A stretch of 64,000 nt of DNA from Caloramator mitchellensis (GTDB taxonomy: Bacteria > Bacillota > Clostridia > Clostridiales > Caloramatoraceae), in contig NZ_LKHP01000005.1 of assembly GCF_001440545.1 (NCBI RefSeq), positions 62,001 to 126,000 on the forward strand. The letters run 5' to 3'. The first letter of the stretch is position 1; each line of letters begins with the position of its first letter. A program made the translations under genes and the position numbers. The notes under the pieces were generated by a model. It was given only the letters and a program-made list of their open reading frames with translations. It ran no database searches and was not told the origin of the DNA. Of this stretch, positions 18,288-27,846 are shown piece by piece.

Positions 18288-19469
18288 ATGAAACTTATTG
18301 TTCAAAAATTCGGTGGAACCTCTGTTGCTACACAACAAAGAAGAGAAATAGTAGCCGATAGAATAATTGAGGCGATTGATAGAGGATATAAACCAGTAGT
18401 TGTTGTATCAGCAATAGGAAGAAAAGGAGATCCATATGCAACTGATACATTATTATCTCTGATTAATAATGGAAATTGCAGTATAAATAGAAGAGAAGTA
18501 GATTTGCTTTTAAGTTGTGGAGAGATAATTTCGGCAGTAGTTATGGCTGAAACAATGGAAAAACGAGGCTACAAGGTTAGGGTATTAACAGGAGGTCAAG
18601 CTGGAATTATAACTAATAATGAATATGGAAATGCTGAAGTATTAAAAGTTGATACTAAGAACATAATGGATTTATTGTATGCCGGAATCACTCCAATAGT
18701 CACTGGATTTCAGGGAATGACTAAAGACGGAGATTTTACTACATTAGGAAGAGGAGCAAGCGATTTAACAGCATCAATACTAGGTGAATCCTTAAAGGCT
18801 GAATGTATTGAAATATACACTGATGTAGATGGAATTATGACTGCTGATCCAAGGATAGTTCCTGATGCAAAGGTAATTAATAGGATTAGTTATAACGAAG
18901 TATTTCAATTGGCTGATCAGGGTGCTAAGGTGATTCATCCAAGAGCAGTTGAATACGCCATGAAGGGCAATATTCCCTTATATATAAAAAATACTCTTTC
19001 TAATGCTCCTGGAACAATAATTTCTTCTTCGCGAGAAAGCAAGAATAAGATTATAACAGGAATAACTCATTTATCTAATCGTTCACAAATAAGCGTTTTC
19101 TTTGATGATGAAGATAATAACGAAATATTCGATATTCTCGCTGAAAATAAAATTAGTATTGATCTTATTAATGTTTTCCCGACTTATAAAGCTTTTACAA
19201 TTGATACAAATGATGTCCCAAAGGTAGAAGAATTACTAAAAGGTTTAAATGTAAAATATAATATTATTTCAAACTGTAGTAAAATTGCTGTAATAGGGAA
19301 TGGAATGAAGGGTGTTCCTGGTGTTATGGCTAAAATACTAAGAGCACTTAACCAAAATGGAATCAAAATACTTCAAACTGCCGATTCACACTCAACTATT
19401 TGGTGCCTTGTAAAAGAAGAGGATACATTTAACGCAATAAATGTTCTTCATAAAGCATTTGAGTTATAA
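18288..19469 (+). CDS. dapG: Aspartate kinase (DapG type)
   Basis: Phosphorylates L-aspartate, the first step to lysine, threonine, methionine and diaminopimelate for peptidoglycan and for spore dipicolinate. The N-terminal kinase domain shows VQKFGGTSVAT at residue 4, LSCGEIIS, LGRGASDLTA and the TDVDGIMTADPR loop near 180. Two ACT domains follow (from about 265 and 335, with NGMKGVPGVMAKIL). At 393 residues it is the single-chain DapG length, without the internal beta-subunit start of LysC. Strong AAGGGGG site. It sits next to tepA and ftsK, as in B. subtilis. Confidence 0.93.
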   Translation: MKLIVQKFGGTSVATQQRREIVADRIIEAIDRGYKPVVVVSAIGRKGDPYATDTLLSLINNGNCSINRREVDLLLSCGEIISAVVMAETMEKRGYKVRVLTGGQAGIITNNEYGNAEVLKVDTKNIMDLLYAGITPIVTGFQGMTKDGDFTTLGRGASDLTASILGESLKAECIEIYTDVDGIMTADPRIVPDAKVINRISYNEVFQLADQGAKVIHPRAVEYAMKGNIPLYIKNTLSNAPGTIISSSRESKNKIITGITHLSNRSQISVFFDDEDNNEIFDILAENKISIDLINVFPTYKAFTIDTNDVPKVEELLKGLNVKYNIISNCSKIAVIGNGMKGVPGVMAKILRALNQNGIKILQTADSHSTIWCLVKEEDTFNAINVLHKAFEL

Positions 19470-19477
19470 TACTCTAT

Positions 19478-19507
19478 AATCTGTAGATATCTACAGATTA
19501 TTTTTTA
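19478..19507 (+). terminator. Terminator of aspartokinase
   Basis: The 22-nt perfect palindrome centred on GATATC, with arms AATCTGTAGA and TCTACAGATT, is followed by ATTTTTTA. Confidence 0.9.
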
Positions 19508-19560
19508 TGGCTGAATTAGTTTTTGAAATATGGTTAGACTATTTTTAGAGAGGTGATAGT

Positions 19561-20292
19561 ATGCCGAAAAAAAAGAATGATGATAAACCTCAAACAATAG
19601 AAAATGATGAAATACAGCCAGTTGAAAAAGAAAAAGCAAATGAAAAACTTGATAATCTGAAGGAAGTTGGGAGTCCCACTATTCCTGATTATAATTCTGA
19701 TATTTTTACGATAACGATAATCGGGCAGATTGAGGGACACACAATTCTTCCACCACAAACCAAGACGACAAGATATGAGCATCTTTTACCTCAACTTGTT
19801 TCAATCGAAGAGAATCCAAACATTAAGGGAGTTTTAGTTATATTAAATACAGTTGGTGGTGATGTAGAAGCTGGTCTTGCAATTGCAGAAATGATTAATA
19901 GTTTATCAAAACCTACAGTATCACTGGTTATAGGTGGGGGACATAGTATTGGGGTTCCACTTGCTGTTTCAACTGATTATTCTTTCATTTCACCTACAGC
20001 TACAATGACTATTCATCCTATAAGGATGAATGGACTGATAATTGGAGTGCCACAGACTTTTGAATATTTTAGTAAAATGCAGGATAGAATATTAAACTTT
20101 ATTGAAAGAAATTCAAGTATAAATAAGGAAAGATTAAGAGAAATGATGCTTCAGACTGATGAACTATTAAATGATATGGGAACAATATTAATTGGAAAAC
20201 AGGCGGTTGAAGAAGGCCTTATTAACGAAGTTGGAGGATTGAGCCAGGCAATAAACAAGTTAAAGGAAATGATAAATCAAAGGCAAAACTGA
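19561..20292 (+). CDS. tepA: ClpP-fold serine protease, TepA (translocation-enhancing protein) family
   Basis: 243-residue protein of the ClpP/crotonase fold. The oxyanion region NTVGGDVEAGLAIAE lies near 98, the nucleophile Ser in GGGHSIGVPLAVS near 130 and the His in MTIHPIRMNG near 157, so the catalytic set looks intact. The first 45 residues are charged and lack a signal peptide, so it is cytoplasmic. TepA homologues affect protein secretion and sporulation, and their substrate is unclear. It has its own terminator, whose loop contains the stop codon. Confidence 0.88.
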   Translation: MPKKKNDDKPQTIENDEIQPVEKEKANEKLDNLKEVGSPTIPDYNSDIFTITIIGQIEGHTILPPQTKTTRYEHLLPQLVSIEENPNIKGVLVILNTVGGDVEAGLAIAEMINSLSKPTVSLVIGGGHSIGVPLAVSTDYSFISPTATMTIHPIRMNGLIIGVPQTFEYFSKMQDRILNFIERNSSINKERLREMMLQTDELLNDMGTILIGKQAVEEGLINEVGGLSQAINKLKEMINQRQN

Positions 20293-20311
20293 GCCTTTGA
20301 TTTATTTTTTT
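20274..20311 (+). terminator. Terminator overlapping the end of tepA
   Basis: AAATCAAAGGC (20274-20284) and GCCTTTGATTT (20293-20303) form a perfect 11-bp stem followed by ATTTTTTT. The tepA TGA lies in the loop. Confidence 0.9.
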
Positions 20312-20325
20312 AATTATGTTATAAT
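20297..20325 (+). promoter_or_regulatory. Candidate promoter for ftsK/spoIIIE
   Basis: TTGATT (20297-20302) and TATAAT (20320-20325), 17-nt spacer. The -35 box coincides with the descending arm of the tepA terminator. Confidence 0.5.
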
Positions 20326-20385
20326 TTGATTACTTTTTGCAGGGAAAAGAAAATACTTGTAGAATTATTTTAAGGGGTGATATCT

Positions 20386-22587
20386 ATGGGGAAAGCTAAG
20401 AACAAGAATCAGAAATTTATTACTGAAATTTATGGGATAATTACAACGGCTGTTTCTCTATTAATAATAATAAGTATTTTTTTTAAACCTACAGGCATCG
20501 TTGGAAAAATATTTGTAGATTTCTTTTTTGGTCTATTAGGTATAGGTGCTTATTTATTTCCCTTTGCATTAATATTAATAGGTATTTTTATGATAATCAA
20601 TAAGAATATTAAGCTAAGGCAAAGATTTGTTGCTATTTGGTTATTAATATTTGATATAGTATTATTTATTCATGTCAAATATTCTAATGAGTTTGTTAAA
20701 CTTAAATTTAAAACTAAACTTATTAAAATATACAATATAGGTATTACAAGAAAGGGTGGAGGAATATTAAGCGAACTAATCGATTTGCCATTATTAAAGC
20801 TTTTTGGAGAAATTGGAGCATATATAGTTCTTACTGCAATTGCAATTATATTGGTAATATTAATTACAGAAAAATCAGTGGGTGACATAATTAAATTTAT
20901 GTTAACCAAGATACATAATTTTAATTTAAATATGAAGACAAAGGAGAAAGCAAACAAACAATTAAATGAAGAATTAGATGAAAATATTGATGAGAATGAA
21001 AATTCAGAAATAAATATCGTTGAACCAATTAAAATAAAAGAGCATGATTCTTTTGAGAATAAGAAAGGCTCAAAATTGATTAATTTAAATAATTCAGATA
21101 ATGGCAAAGAAAATAAGAACAAGAGCGAAGATGTCAATATAAACATTCCGAGTGAGAATTTGAGTCAAAAAAATATCCATTATACCATTCCTCCAATCAA
21201 CATATTAAGTGAAACTAAAATTAAATCATCAGCAACAGATAAGAAGGAATTAATAAATAACGCAAAGGCGCTTGAAGAAACTTTACAGAGTTTTGGAATA
21301 GAAGCAAAGGTAGTTCAGGTGACAAAGGGACCATCAGTTACAAGGTATGAACTCCATCCAGGAGCTGGGGTTAAAGTTAGTAGAATTGTCAATCTTGCAG
21401 ATGACATAGCGCTTAATCTTGCAGCTCCTAGCGTTAGAATTGAAGCACCAATCCCTGGGAAATCAGCAATAGGTATAGAAGTTCCAAATAAAGAAGTAAT
21501 TCCTGTAAGCCTTAGAGAGGTGATTGAGTCCGAGGAATTTATAAAGTTTAATTCACCAGTTGCTTTTGCTCTTGGTAAAGATATAAGCGGAAAATGTGTT
21601 GTAACAGATATAGCAAAGATGCCGCACCTTTTAATTGCAGGGGCAACAGGTTCTGGCAAAAGTGTATGTATTAACACATTGATAACCAGCCTTATATATA
21701 AATCATCACCTAATGATGTTAAAATGCTTTTAATAGACCCAAAGGTTGTTGAACTATCAATTTATAATGGTATACCCCATTTGATAATTCCGGTTGTTAC
21801 CGAACCTAAAAAAGCAGCGTCTGCGCTTGAATGGGCTGTTTTAGAAATGACAAATAGATATAAGCTATTTGCTGATAATAATGTCAGAAATATTGAAAGC
21901 TATAATAAATTAATGGAAGATAAAGGAGATGGGGTTAAACTGCCCAAAATAGTAGTAATTATTGATGAATTGGCTGATTTGATGATGGTAGCTCCAAATG
22001 AAGTAGAGGATGCTATAACGAGGCTTGCGCAAATGGCAAGAGCAGCAGGAATACATCTTATTATTGCAACGCAAAGGCCTTCCGTTGATGTTATTACTGG
22101 AGTTATTAAGGCTAACATTCCCTCAAGGATTTCGTTTGCTGTTTCTAGCCAAATAGACTCAAGAACAATTCTTGATATGGCAGGAGCTGAAAAACTTTTA
22201 GGTAAGGGCGATATGTTATTTTTACCTATTGGTGAAAATAAACCTATAAGGATACAAGGGGCTTTTATATCTGAAAAGGAAGTCGAGAATATAGTAGAAT
22301 ACTTAAAAAAATCCTCTGAAGTTGAATATAACGAAGACATTATTGAAAAAATTAACCAGAGCAAGGATAAGGTTGAATTTGATGAGGAAGCAGACGAATT
22401 ACTTCCTGAGGCTATAGAACTTGCGGTTGAACTTGGTCAAATATCAGCATCTATGATACAAAGAAGACTAAGAGTGGGATTTAATAGAGCAGCAAGGTTG
22501 ATAGAAGAGATGGAAAAAAGAGGAGTAGTAGGCCCACAGGATGGCAGTAAACCAAGGCAGGTATTAATTACAAAAGATGAATTTTAA
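20386..22587 (+). CDS. spoIIIE: FtsK/SpoIIIE family DNA translocase
   Basis: Membrane-anchored DNA pump that clears chromosome from the septum, in particular into the forespore. About four membrane segments occupy residues 15-170. A Lys/Glu/Asn-rich linker runs to about 265, then the motor with Walker A GATGSGKSVCINTL near 417 and Walker B VVIIDELADLMM near 525. The C-terminal gamma winged helix (LGQISASMIQRRLRVGFNRAARLIEEME) reads SRS/KOPS-like DNA. ATG 20386 follows AAGGGGTGAT. A GTG at 20377 overlaps that Shine-Dalgarno sequence. 733 residues. Whether it acts in vegetative division, sporulation or both cannot be told. Confidence 0.95.
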   Translation: MGKAKNKNQKFITEIYGIITTAVSLLIIISIFFKPTGIVGKIFVDFFFGLLGIGAYLFPFALILIGIFMIINKNIKLRQRFVAIWLLIFDIVLFIHVKYSNEFVKLKFKTKLIKIYNIGITRKGGGILSELIDLPLLKLFGEIGAYIVLTAIAIILVILITEKSVGDIIKFMLTKIHNFNLNMKTKEKANKQLNEELDENIDENENSEINIVEPIKIKEHDSFENKKGSKLINLNNSDNGKENKNKSEDVNINIPSENLSQKNIHYTIPPINILSETKIKSSATDKKELINNAKALEETLQSFGIEAKVVQVTKGPSVTRYELHPGAGVKVSRIVNLADDIALNLAAPSVRIEAPIPGKSAIGIEVPNKEVIPVSLREVIESEEFIKFNSPVAFALGKDISGKCVVTDIAKMPHLLIAGATGSGKSVCINTLITSLIYKSSPNDVKMLLIDPKVVELSIYNGIPHLIIPVVTEPKKAASALEWAVLEMTNRYKLFADNNVRNIESYNKLMEDKGDGVKLPKIVVIIDELADLMMVAPNEVEDAITRLAQMARAAGIHLIIATQRPSVDVITGVIKANIPSRISFAVSSQIDSRTILDMAGAEKLLGKGDMLFLPIGENKPIRIQGAFISEKEVENIVEYLKKSSEVEYNEDIIEKINQSKDKVEFDEEADELLPEAIELAVELGQISASMIQRRLRVGFNRAARLIEEMEKRGVVGPQDGSKPRQVLITKDEF

Positions 22588-22590
22588 TTT

Positions 22591-22645
22591 ACTCCCATTA
22601 ATTTATTTCCTAAGGTAATGTGAAATAAATTAATGGGAGTATTTT
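22591..22645 (+). terminator. Strong terminator of ftsK/spoIIIE
   Basis: A perfect 19-bp stem (22591-22609 with 22622-22640) and a 12-nt loop, followed by ATTTTATTT. It begins 3 nt after the stop. Confidence 0.9.
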
Positions 22646-22862
22646 ATTTAGCAAAGAAGTTAATAATTAATGAAAAATTAATAATTTTTTGTGTCGAAAT
22701 ATATTATTTTTTTATGGCCTGTAGTATAATATTTATGTCGCTTTTGAATATAAAATGTTTTATTATGAAAAATAAAGAAAAACGATGAAAAACAAAGATT
22801 ATATGCGGTAATTGACATGAATGTTAAAATTACCCAGGAAATATAGAAGGAGAGAGTTTGAC

Positions 22863-24197
22863 ATGTTTAATGTAGGTTTTATATCACTTGGTTGTGATAA
22901 AAACAGAGTAGATGCAGAGATTATGTTATCAATTTTATCAAAAAATGGATATACTATAGTTAATGATGAGAAAAAAGCTGATGTTATTATAGTTAATACT
23001 TGTGGCTTTATTGAATCAGCTAAAATGGAATCAATAGAAACAATATTAGAAATGGCTAAAAATAAAGAAGAGGGACAATGTAAATCTATTATCGTTACTG
23101 GTTGCATGGCTCAAAGATACAGAGAAGAATTACTCCAGGAAATGCCAGAAATTGACGCAATACTTGGAGTCGGAAGTTATAGAGATATTTGTGATATAGT
23201 AGACAAAACACTGAAGGGTATTAATGGAATAGTAAAAGTAGACCCTTTAGATTTTAGACTTGAAATGGAAGATAGAATACTTACTACGCCAAGTCATTAT
23301 GCTTATGTTAAAATTGCTGAAGGATGTAATAACAACTGTTCATATTGTATAATACCGAAACTAAGAGGCAGATTTAGAAGCAAGAGGATTGAGGACATAA
23401 TAACAGAAGTAGAGCAGCTTGCACAAAAAAATGTAAAGGAAGTAATATTAGTAGCTCAGGATACAACAATGTATGGAGTTGATATATACGGAAAGAAAGA
23501 ACTACCAAAACTTCTAAATGAAATTGAAAAAATTGAGGGGATTGAATGGATACGTTTAATGTATGCTTATCCTGAAGAGATTACAGATGAACTGATTGAA
23601 ACAATTAGGGATAGTAAAAAGGTATTGCATTATTTTGATATTCCTATCCAGCATATTAGCGATAAAATTTTAAGAAAAATGAATAGAAGAACTACAAAAG
23701 GACAAATAATTGAATTGATAGATAAAATTAGAAAACAAATTGATGATGCAGTAATTAGGACTTCAATAATTGTTGGTTTTCCAGGAGAAACTGATGATGA
23801 TTTCGACGAGTTAAAGGAATTTTTGTATGAGTATAAACTTGAGAGAGTGGGAATTTTCACATATTCTCCTGAAGAAGGAACAGCTGCATTTGAAATGTCG
23901 GACCAAATAGATGTTGAAATTAAGGAAAAAAGAAAGGACATTTTAATGAGACAACAAAGCTATATATCTGCACAAAATAACCAAAACTTGTTAGGAAAAA
24001 TATTTGATGTTATAATAGATGGTAAGAACAATAAGGGGCAATATTTCGGAAGAACTTATGGTGATGCACCAGAAATTGACCAGAACGTATTTGTTAATTC
24101 AAATAATTTAAATAAAGGCGATATTGTTAAAGTGAAGATTAATAAAACTTATACTTATGATTTGGCGGGAGATGTTTATTATGAATCTAGCAAATAA
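22863..24197 (+). CDS. rimO: Ribosomal protein S12 methylthiotransferase RimO
   Basis: Radical-SAM methylthiotransferase acting on Asp88 of S12. The N-terminal UPF0004 domain supplies Cys ligands in SLGCDKN near 11, NTCGFI near 45 and TGCMAQRY near 80. The radical-SAM cluster CNNNCSYCIIP lies near 153 and a TRAM domain forms the C-terminus. SLGCDKNRVDAE identifies RimO rather than MiaB, which is encoded separately at 47497. ATG 22863 follows AAGGAGAGAG. 444 residues. It overlaps pgsA by 17 nt. Confidence 0.95.
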   Translation: MFNVGFISLGCDKNRVDAEIMLSILSKNGYTIVNDEKKADVIIVNTCGFIESAKMESIETILEMAKNKEEGQCKSIIVTGCMAQRYREELLQEMPEIDAILGVGSYRDICDIVDKTLKGINGIVKVDPLDFRLEMEDRILTTPSHYAYVKIAEGCNNNCSYCIIPKLRGRFRSKRIEDIITEVEQLAQKNVKEVILVAQDTTMYGVDIYGKKELPKLLNEIEKIEGIEWIRLMYAYPEEITDELIETIRDSKKVLHYFDIPIQHISDKILRKMNRRTTKGQIIELIDKIRKQIDDAVIRTSIIVGFPGETDDDFDELKEFLYEYKLERVGIFTYSPEEGTAAFEMSDQIDVEIKEKRKDILMRQQSYISAQNNQNLLGKIFDVIIDGKNNKGQYFGRTYGDAPEIDQNVFVNSNNLNKGDIVKVKINKTYTYDLAGDVYYESSK

Positions 24198-24699
24198 GCT
24201 TACTATACTTAGAATTATTCTTGTTCCTGTATTTCTTTTCTTTATTGCTATTAAAATTAAATACGGTAATCTTTTTGCTGCAGCAATATTTATAATAGCT
24301 GCTATTACTGATACTTTGGATGGATATATTGCTCGTAGTAGAAAGGAAGTAACTAAATTTGGAAAATTTATGGACCCGCTGGCAGATAAACTTATTGTAA
24401 CATCGGCCCTTGTTTCTCTTGTTGAACTTGAAAAAATAGCTTCATGGGCAGTTATGATTATAGTTGCAAGAGAATTTGCAGTAACAGGACTTCGCTCCCT
24501 TGCTGCTTCAGAAGGTAGAGTTATTGCGGCAAGCAACTGGGGCAAAGCAAAAACAGTTATTCAAATAATTGCAATAATAGCATCGCTAGTCGAAGTTCCC
24601 TATAGCGAAATACTGATGGCTATTGCAATAGTTATTACAATTGTTTCAGGCGTTGATTATTTTGTTAAAAATAAAGATGTTATAGATTATAGAACGTGA
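24181..24699 (+). CDS. pgsA: CDP-diacylglycerol-glycerol-3-phosphate 3-phosphatidyltransferase
   Basis: Makes phosphatidylglycerol phosphate, the committed step to phosphatidylglycerol. The CDP-alcohol phosphotransferase motif D-G-x2-A-R-x8-G-x3-D-x3-D is complete in TLDGYIARSRKEVTKFGKF and the following MDPLADK, residues about 40-65. About five membrane segments fill the 172 residues. ATG 24181 was chosen because GGGAGATG precedes it and MNLANKLTILRI is the family start. It overlaps the end of rimO. A terminator and the first copy of the dispersed repeat follow. Confidence 0.95.
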   Translation: MNLANKLTILRIILVPVFLFFIAIKIKYGNLFAAAIFIIAAITDTLDGYIARSRKEVTKFGKFMDPLADKLIVTSALVSLVELEKIASWAVMIIVAREFAVTGLRSLAASEGRVIAASNWGKAKTVIQIIAIIASLVEVPYSEILMAIAIVITIVSGVDYFVKNKDVIDYRT

Positions 24700-24725
24700 T
24701 AAGGCCCTCATTCGAGGGCCTTATT
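24699..24725 (+). terminator. Terminator of pgsA
   Basis: ATAAGGCCCTC and GAGGGCCTTAT form a perfect 11-bp stem with an ATTC loop, starting at the last base of the pgsA stop and followed by TTATT. Confidence 0.9.
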
Positions 24726-24730
24726 TATTA

Positions 24731-24773
24731 GTGACATTCACTTGATTTCTTGAGTTCTTGAATTGTTTGTCAA
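24731..24773 (+). repeat. Dispersed 3'-end repeat, copy 1 (forward)
   Basis: First of seven copies of a unit that begins GTGACATTCACTTGATTTCT and ends TTGTTTGTCAA, 43 bp, with weaker similarity for about 9 bp more (GGACAAG). This copy lies 5 nt after the pgsA terminator and has G at unit position 24. See the finding on the repeat family. Confidence 0.9.
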
Positions 24774-25099
24774 ATAGGACAAGTAAATGAATCCAACTAA
24801 TCCAATCAAGCACTTTAACTTCGCAAAGACTTTAATTCTTAGCCCTTTTTAAAGACATCGTGAATAAAGTTTTATAATTTAATTAAAAAATGTTTGAATT
24901 AGTAAGTATATATATAAGATAACGTGGATGCTTCATTGTCAAACCAAGAAACATAGGAATAAATGTTATTAAATGACTAAGTAAAATAACATAATCAGAA
25001 CTGATATTATCATAAATGATATAAAGGTTTAATAATATTTTAAAAATATGTTTATCATACAAATAAATATGAAATAATTTAAATAATAAACTATTTTTA
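24774..25099. other. AT-rich intergenic region before recA
   Basis: No open frame or convincing RNA fold was seen. It holds A/T-rich sequence with one short palindrome, TATCATAAATGATA at about 25008-25021. In many Clostridia cinA or nothing occupies this place. Confidence 0.5.
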
Positions 25100-25128
25100 T
25101 TGACCTTATAATTAAAATAATGTATAAT
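25100..25128 (+). promoter_or_regulatory. recA promoter
   Basis: TTGACC (25100-25105) and TATAAT (25123-25128) with an ideal 17-nt spacer. The start site would fall at about 25135, inside the LexA box. Confidence 0.8.
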
Positions 25129-25135
25129 ACAATAA

Positions 25136-25147
25136 GAACAGATGTTC
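25136..25147 (+). promoter_or_regulatory. LexA box (SOS operator) of recA
   Basis: GAAC-AGAT-GTTC is a perfect match to the Firmicutes LexA operator GAACN4GTTC, located at the predicted recA transcription start. The same operator occurs three times before lexA. Confidence 0.9.
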
Positions 25148-25161
25148 GCAAAGGAGAGATA

Positions 25162-26202
25162 ATGATGAACAACGAAAAATTAAAGGCACTAGAATTGGCG
25201 ATGAGCCAAATTGAAAAGCAATTTGGTAAAGGTTCTGTAATGAAGCTTGGTGAAAACTCTAAATTAAACGTTGAAGCTATCTCTACAGGTTCTTTAGATT
25301 TAGATATTGCACTTGGTATTGGTGGAGTTCCAAGGGGAAGAATAGTTGAAATTTATGGTCCTGAATCGTCAGGAAAAACTACTGTTGCACTTCATATTGT
25401 TGCAGAAGCACAAAAGACTGGCGGTGCAGCAGCATTCATTGATGCTGAGCATGCGTTAGACCCAGTTTATGCTAGAAAACTTGGAGTTGATATCGAAAAT
25501 CTTATCGTATCACAACCAGATACAGGAGAACAAGCTCTTGAAATTGCTGAAGCGCTAGTAAGGTCGGGTGCTATAGATGTTTTAGTAATCGACTCTGTTG
25601 CTGCGCTTGTTCCAAAGGCTGAAATAGAAGGTGAAATGGGAGACGCCCATGTTGGATTGCAAGCAAGACTTATGTCACAAGCATTAAGAAAACTTGCCGG
25701 AGCTATTAATAAATCGAGATGTGTTGCAATTTTTATAAACCAATTAAGAGAAAAAGTAGGCGTTATGTTTGGAAATCCCGAAACTACTCCAGGTGGTAGA
25801 GCTTTAAAATTCTATGCATCGGTTAGACTTGACGTTAGAAAGGTTGACGGAATTAAGCAGGGTGAAGATATAACTGGAAGTAGAACAAGGGTAAAGGTTG
25901 TAAAAAATAAAGTTGCTCCTCCATTTAAGCAAGCCGAATTTGATATTATGTATGGTGAGGGTATTTCAAGAGAAAGTAACATACTCGATGTTGGTGTGTC
26001 TTGCGATATAGTTCAAAAGAGCGGAGCTTGGTTTTCGTATAAGGACGTTAAATTAGGTCAAGGAAGAGAAAATGCCAAAGTATATCTAAAGGACAATCCT
26101 CAAATTGCAGTTGAAATAGAAAACAAAATTCGTGAAAAGTATAATTTACCTTTGATACAATTAAGCACGATTGAAAATCATGAATTGAAGCAGGCTGAAT
26201 AA
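25162..26202 (+). CDS. recA: Recombinase A
   Basis: RecA forms filaments on single-stranded DNA, drives strand exchange and triggers LexA self-cleavage. Walker [10 protein letters not shown] lies near residue 66, the MAW-type VPRGRIVEI before it and Walker [10 protein letters not shown] near 143. L2 ([19 protein letters not shown]) is standard. 346 residues. ATGATG gives two candidate starts behind AAGGAGAGAT. Upstream codons from 25120 lie in the promoter and LexA box and are excluded. A terminator separates it partly from recX. Confidence 0.98.
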   Translation: MMNNEKLKALELAMSQIEKQFGKGSVMKLGENSKLNVEAISTGSLDLDIALGIGGVPRGRIVEIYGPESSGKTTVALHIVAEAQKTGGAAAFIDAEHALDPVYARKLGVDIENLIVSQPDTGEQALEIAEALVRSGAIDVLVIDSVAALVPKAEIEGEMGDAHVGLQARLMSQALRKLAGAINKSRCVAIFINQLREKVGVMFGNPETTPGGRALKFYASVRLDVRKVDGIKQGEDITGSRTRVKVVKNKVAPPFKQAEFDIMYGEGISRESNILDVGVSCDIVQKSGAWFSYKDVKLGQGRENAKVYLKDNPQIAVEIENKIREKYNLPLIQLSTIENHELKQAE

Positions 26203-26203
26203 T

Positions 26204-26228
26204 ACATCCCTTAGGGGATGTTTTTTTT
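26204..26228 (+). terminator. Terminator between recA and recX
   Basis: CATCCC (26205-26210) pairs with GGGATG (26215-26220), followed by eight T. The stem is short, so partial read-through into recX, which has no clear promoter of its own, is likely. Confidence 0.8.
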
Positions 26229-26240
26229 GGAGTGGTTTAA

Positions 26241-26861
26241 ATGAAAATTGTTGATATTCAAAAATCCAAGTATAACGATTATTATATTATTAAATTGGAT
26301 AATCAAGTTTCTTTTACATCAACTATCGAAGATTTAATTAAGTATGACATAAAAGAAGGAAGAAATTATACAGTTGATGAAATTAATGAAATAATTTATA
26401 ACTGTGAATTTAGTAGAGCATATAATTACTCTTTAAAAATATTAGGAATCAAACGATATACCACAAAAGAAGTTCGAGAAAAAATGATAAACAAAGGTTT
26501 TTCAAATGATATAGTTAACAAAGTTATTGAAAAACTTACAGACTATAATTTATTGGACGATGAAAAATATGCTATAATGTTTATAAATGATTGTTTAAAT
26601 AAAAAAGTTGGAACAAGAAATATTAGATTAAAATTATTAAATAAGGGAATCAAAGTAGATTTAAAAGAAATAGATATTGATGAAGATGAAATTTATAAAA
26701 ATGCCAAAACATTAGCTCTAAAAAAACTAAGAAATATTAAAGATAGTAAACACATTAAAGGCAGGCTCTATAATTTTTTATCTTATAAAGGTTATGAAAG
26801 TGATTTAGTATTAAAGGTATTAAGAGAAATATTAAATGATAATTTTGAAGATGGTGATTAA
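26241..26861 (+). CDS. recX: Regulatory protein RecX
   Basis: RecX caps and destabilises RecA filaments. The 206-residue protein shows tandem three-helix RecX repeats: FSRAYNYSLKILGIKRYTTKEVREKMINKGFS near 52, then KLTDYNLLDDEKYAIMFINDC near 93. The N-terminal 45 residues form the usual divergent extension. It follows recA by 38 nt through a weak terminator, which would give lower expression of RecX than RecA. The next gene starts 1 nt after its stop. Confidence 0.9.
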   Translation: MKIVDIQKSKYNDYYIIKLDNQVSFTSTIEDLIKYDIKEGRNYTVDEINEIIYNCEFSRAYNYSLKILGIKRYTTKEVREKMINKGFSNDIVNKVIEKLTDYNLLDDEKYAIMFINDCLNKKVGTRNIRLKLLNKGIKVDLKEIDIDEDEIYKNAKTLALKKLRNIKDSKHIKGRLYNFLSYKGYESDLVLKVLREILNDNFEDGD

Positions 26862-26862
26862 T

Positions 26863-27846
26863 ATGAAGTTTTTGTTTTTTACCGATACTCATATCAGAGG
26901 AAATAATCCTAAGTCGAGAAAAGATAATTTTGTTGAAACATTAAAAAACAAGTTTATTGAACTTGTTGAAGTGACTAAGTCAGAAAAAATAGATGCGGTA
27001 TTATTTGGCGGAGATTTATTTGAAAGGCCAGATGTATCCATATCTGTTGTTAAAGAATTTTTATCTATCATAAAAAGATTTCCGTTGCCTATTTATTCAG
27101 TTATAGGAAATCACGATGTTTTTGGACAAAATCCTGAAGTTGTTGGAAAAACTATGTTGGGAATACTTGAAGAAACGGGGATAATTGAATTTTTAAGCAA
27201 AGAACCAAAACTATTTGCTGGGGAGGGTAAAACTGTTCAAATTACAGGTGGGCATTATTTTTATGGAGTTGATGATGAAAATAAAGATTCATATATATTG
27301 AATGAAAAATCAGCTGATTTTGCAATTCACATCGTTCATGGTTTTCTACTTGACAGACCTTTTATCAAAGGAATACATCATACACTAATTGATGAAATAT
27401 GCAATAAGACGATGGCTGATATAACAATAGCCGGTCACTATCACTCAGGGTTTGGAATAAAAAAATATGATAAAAAGTATTTTATTAATCCAGGTGCAAT
27501 AGCAAGAGTAAGCAATTCAATCTCAGAAATAGACAGAATGCCTTCTTATTTAGTAATTGAAATAAATGATGACATTTCTATAGAATTGAGGCAATTGAAG
27601 TGTGCTAAAAAGGGAGAAGAAGTTTTAGATAAAGAGAAGCTACAAGAAGAATACAAGAAGATGAATTTAATTAATGAATTTGCAAATCAAATTACATCCT
27701 ACGGAAACTTTGAAACGCTAAAATTAGAAAAATTGATAAATGAAATAGCAACTATTGAAAACATTCCAGAAGATATTAAAAAGGAAGCTCTGGACAGATT
27801 AACTAAGGCACAGGAACTAATCTCTTTAGAGGAAGTGATTGATTGA
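26863..27846 (+). CDS. SbcD/Mre11-like metallophosphoesterase
   Basis: 327-residue calcineurin-like nuclease. All metal motifs are present: FTDTHIRG near 6, FGGDLFERPD near 49, IGNHDVFG near 84, HIVHGF near 152 and AGHYHSGFG near 190. It is the nuclease partner expected for a Rad50/SbcC ATPase, and such an ATPase follows directly, with start and stop overlapping by 1 nt. ATG 26863 lies 1 nt after the recX stop. The C-terminal 70 residues are helical and charged, where Mre11 family members bind Rad50. A role in DNA end processing is inferred from family and neighbours. Confidence 0.85.
   Translation: MKFLFFTDTHIRGNNPKSRKDNFVETLKNKFIELVEVTKSEKIDAVLFGGDLFERPDVSISVVKEFLSIIKRFPLPIYSVIGNHDVFGQNPEVVGKTMLGILEETGIIEFLSKEPKLFAGEGKTVQITGGHYFYGVDDENKDSYILNEKSADFAIHIVHGFLLDRPFIKGIHHTLIDEICNKTMADITIAGHYHSGFGIKKYDKKYFINPGAIARVSNSISEIDRMPSYLVIEINDDISIELRQLKCAKKGEEVLDKEKLQEEYKKMNLINEFANQITSYGNFETLKLEKLINEIATIENIPEDIKKEALDRLTKAQELISLEEVID

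Noticed and set aside
22646-22862. Possible promoter and hairpin before rimO (TATAAT at 22725; GGTAATT/AATTACC at 22807-22834)
   Set aside because: No -35 box at a suitable distance was found and the 7-bp stem is weak, so it was not listed as a feature.
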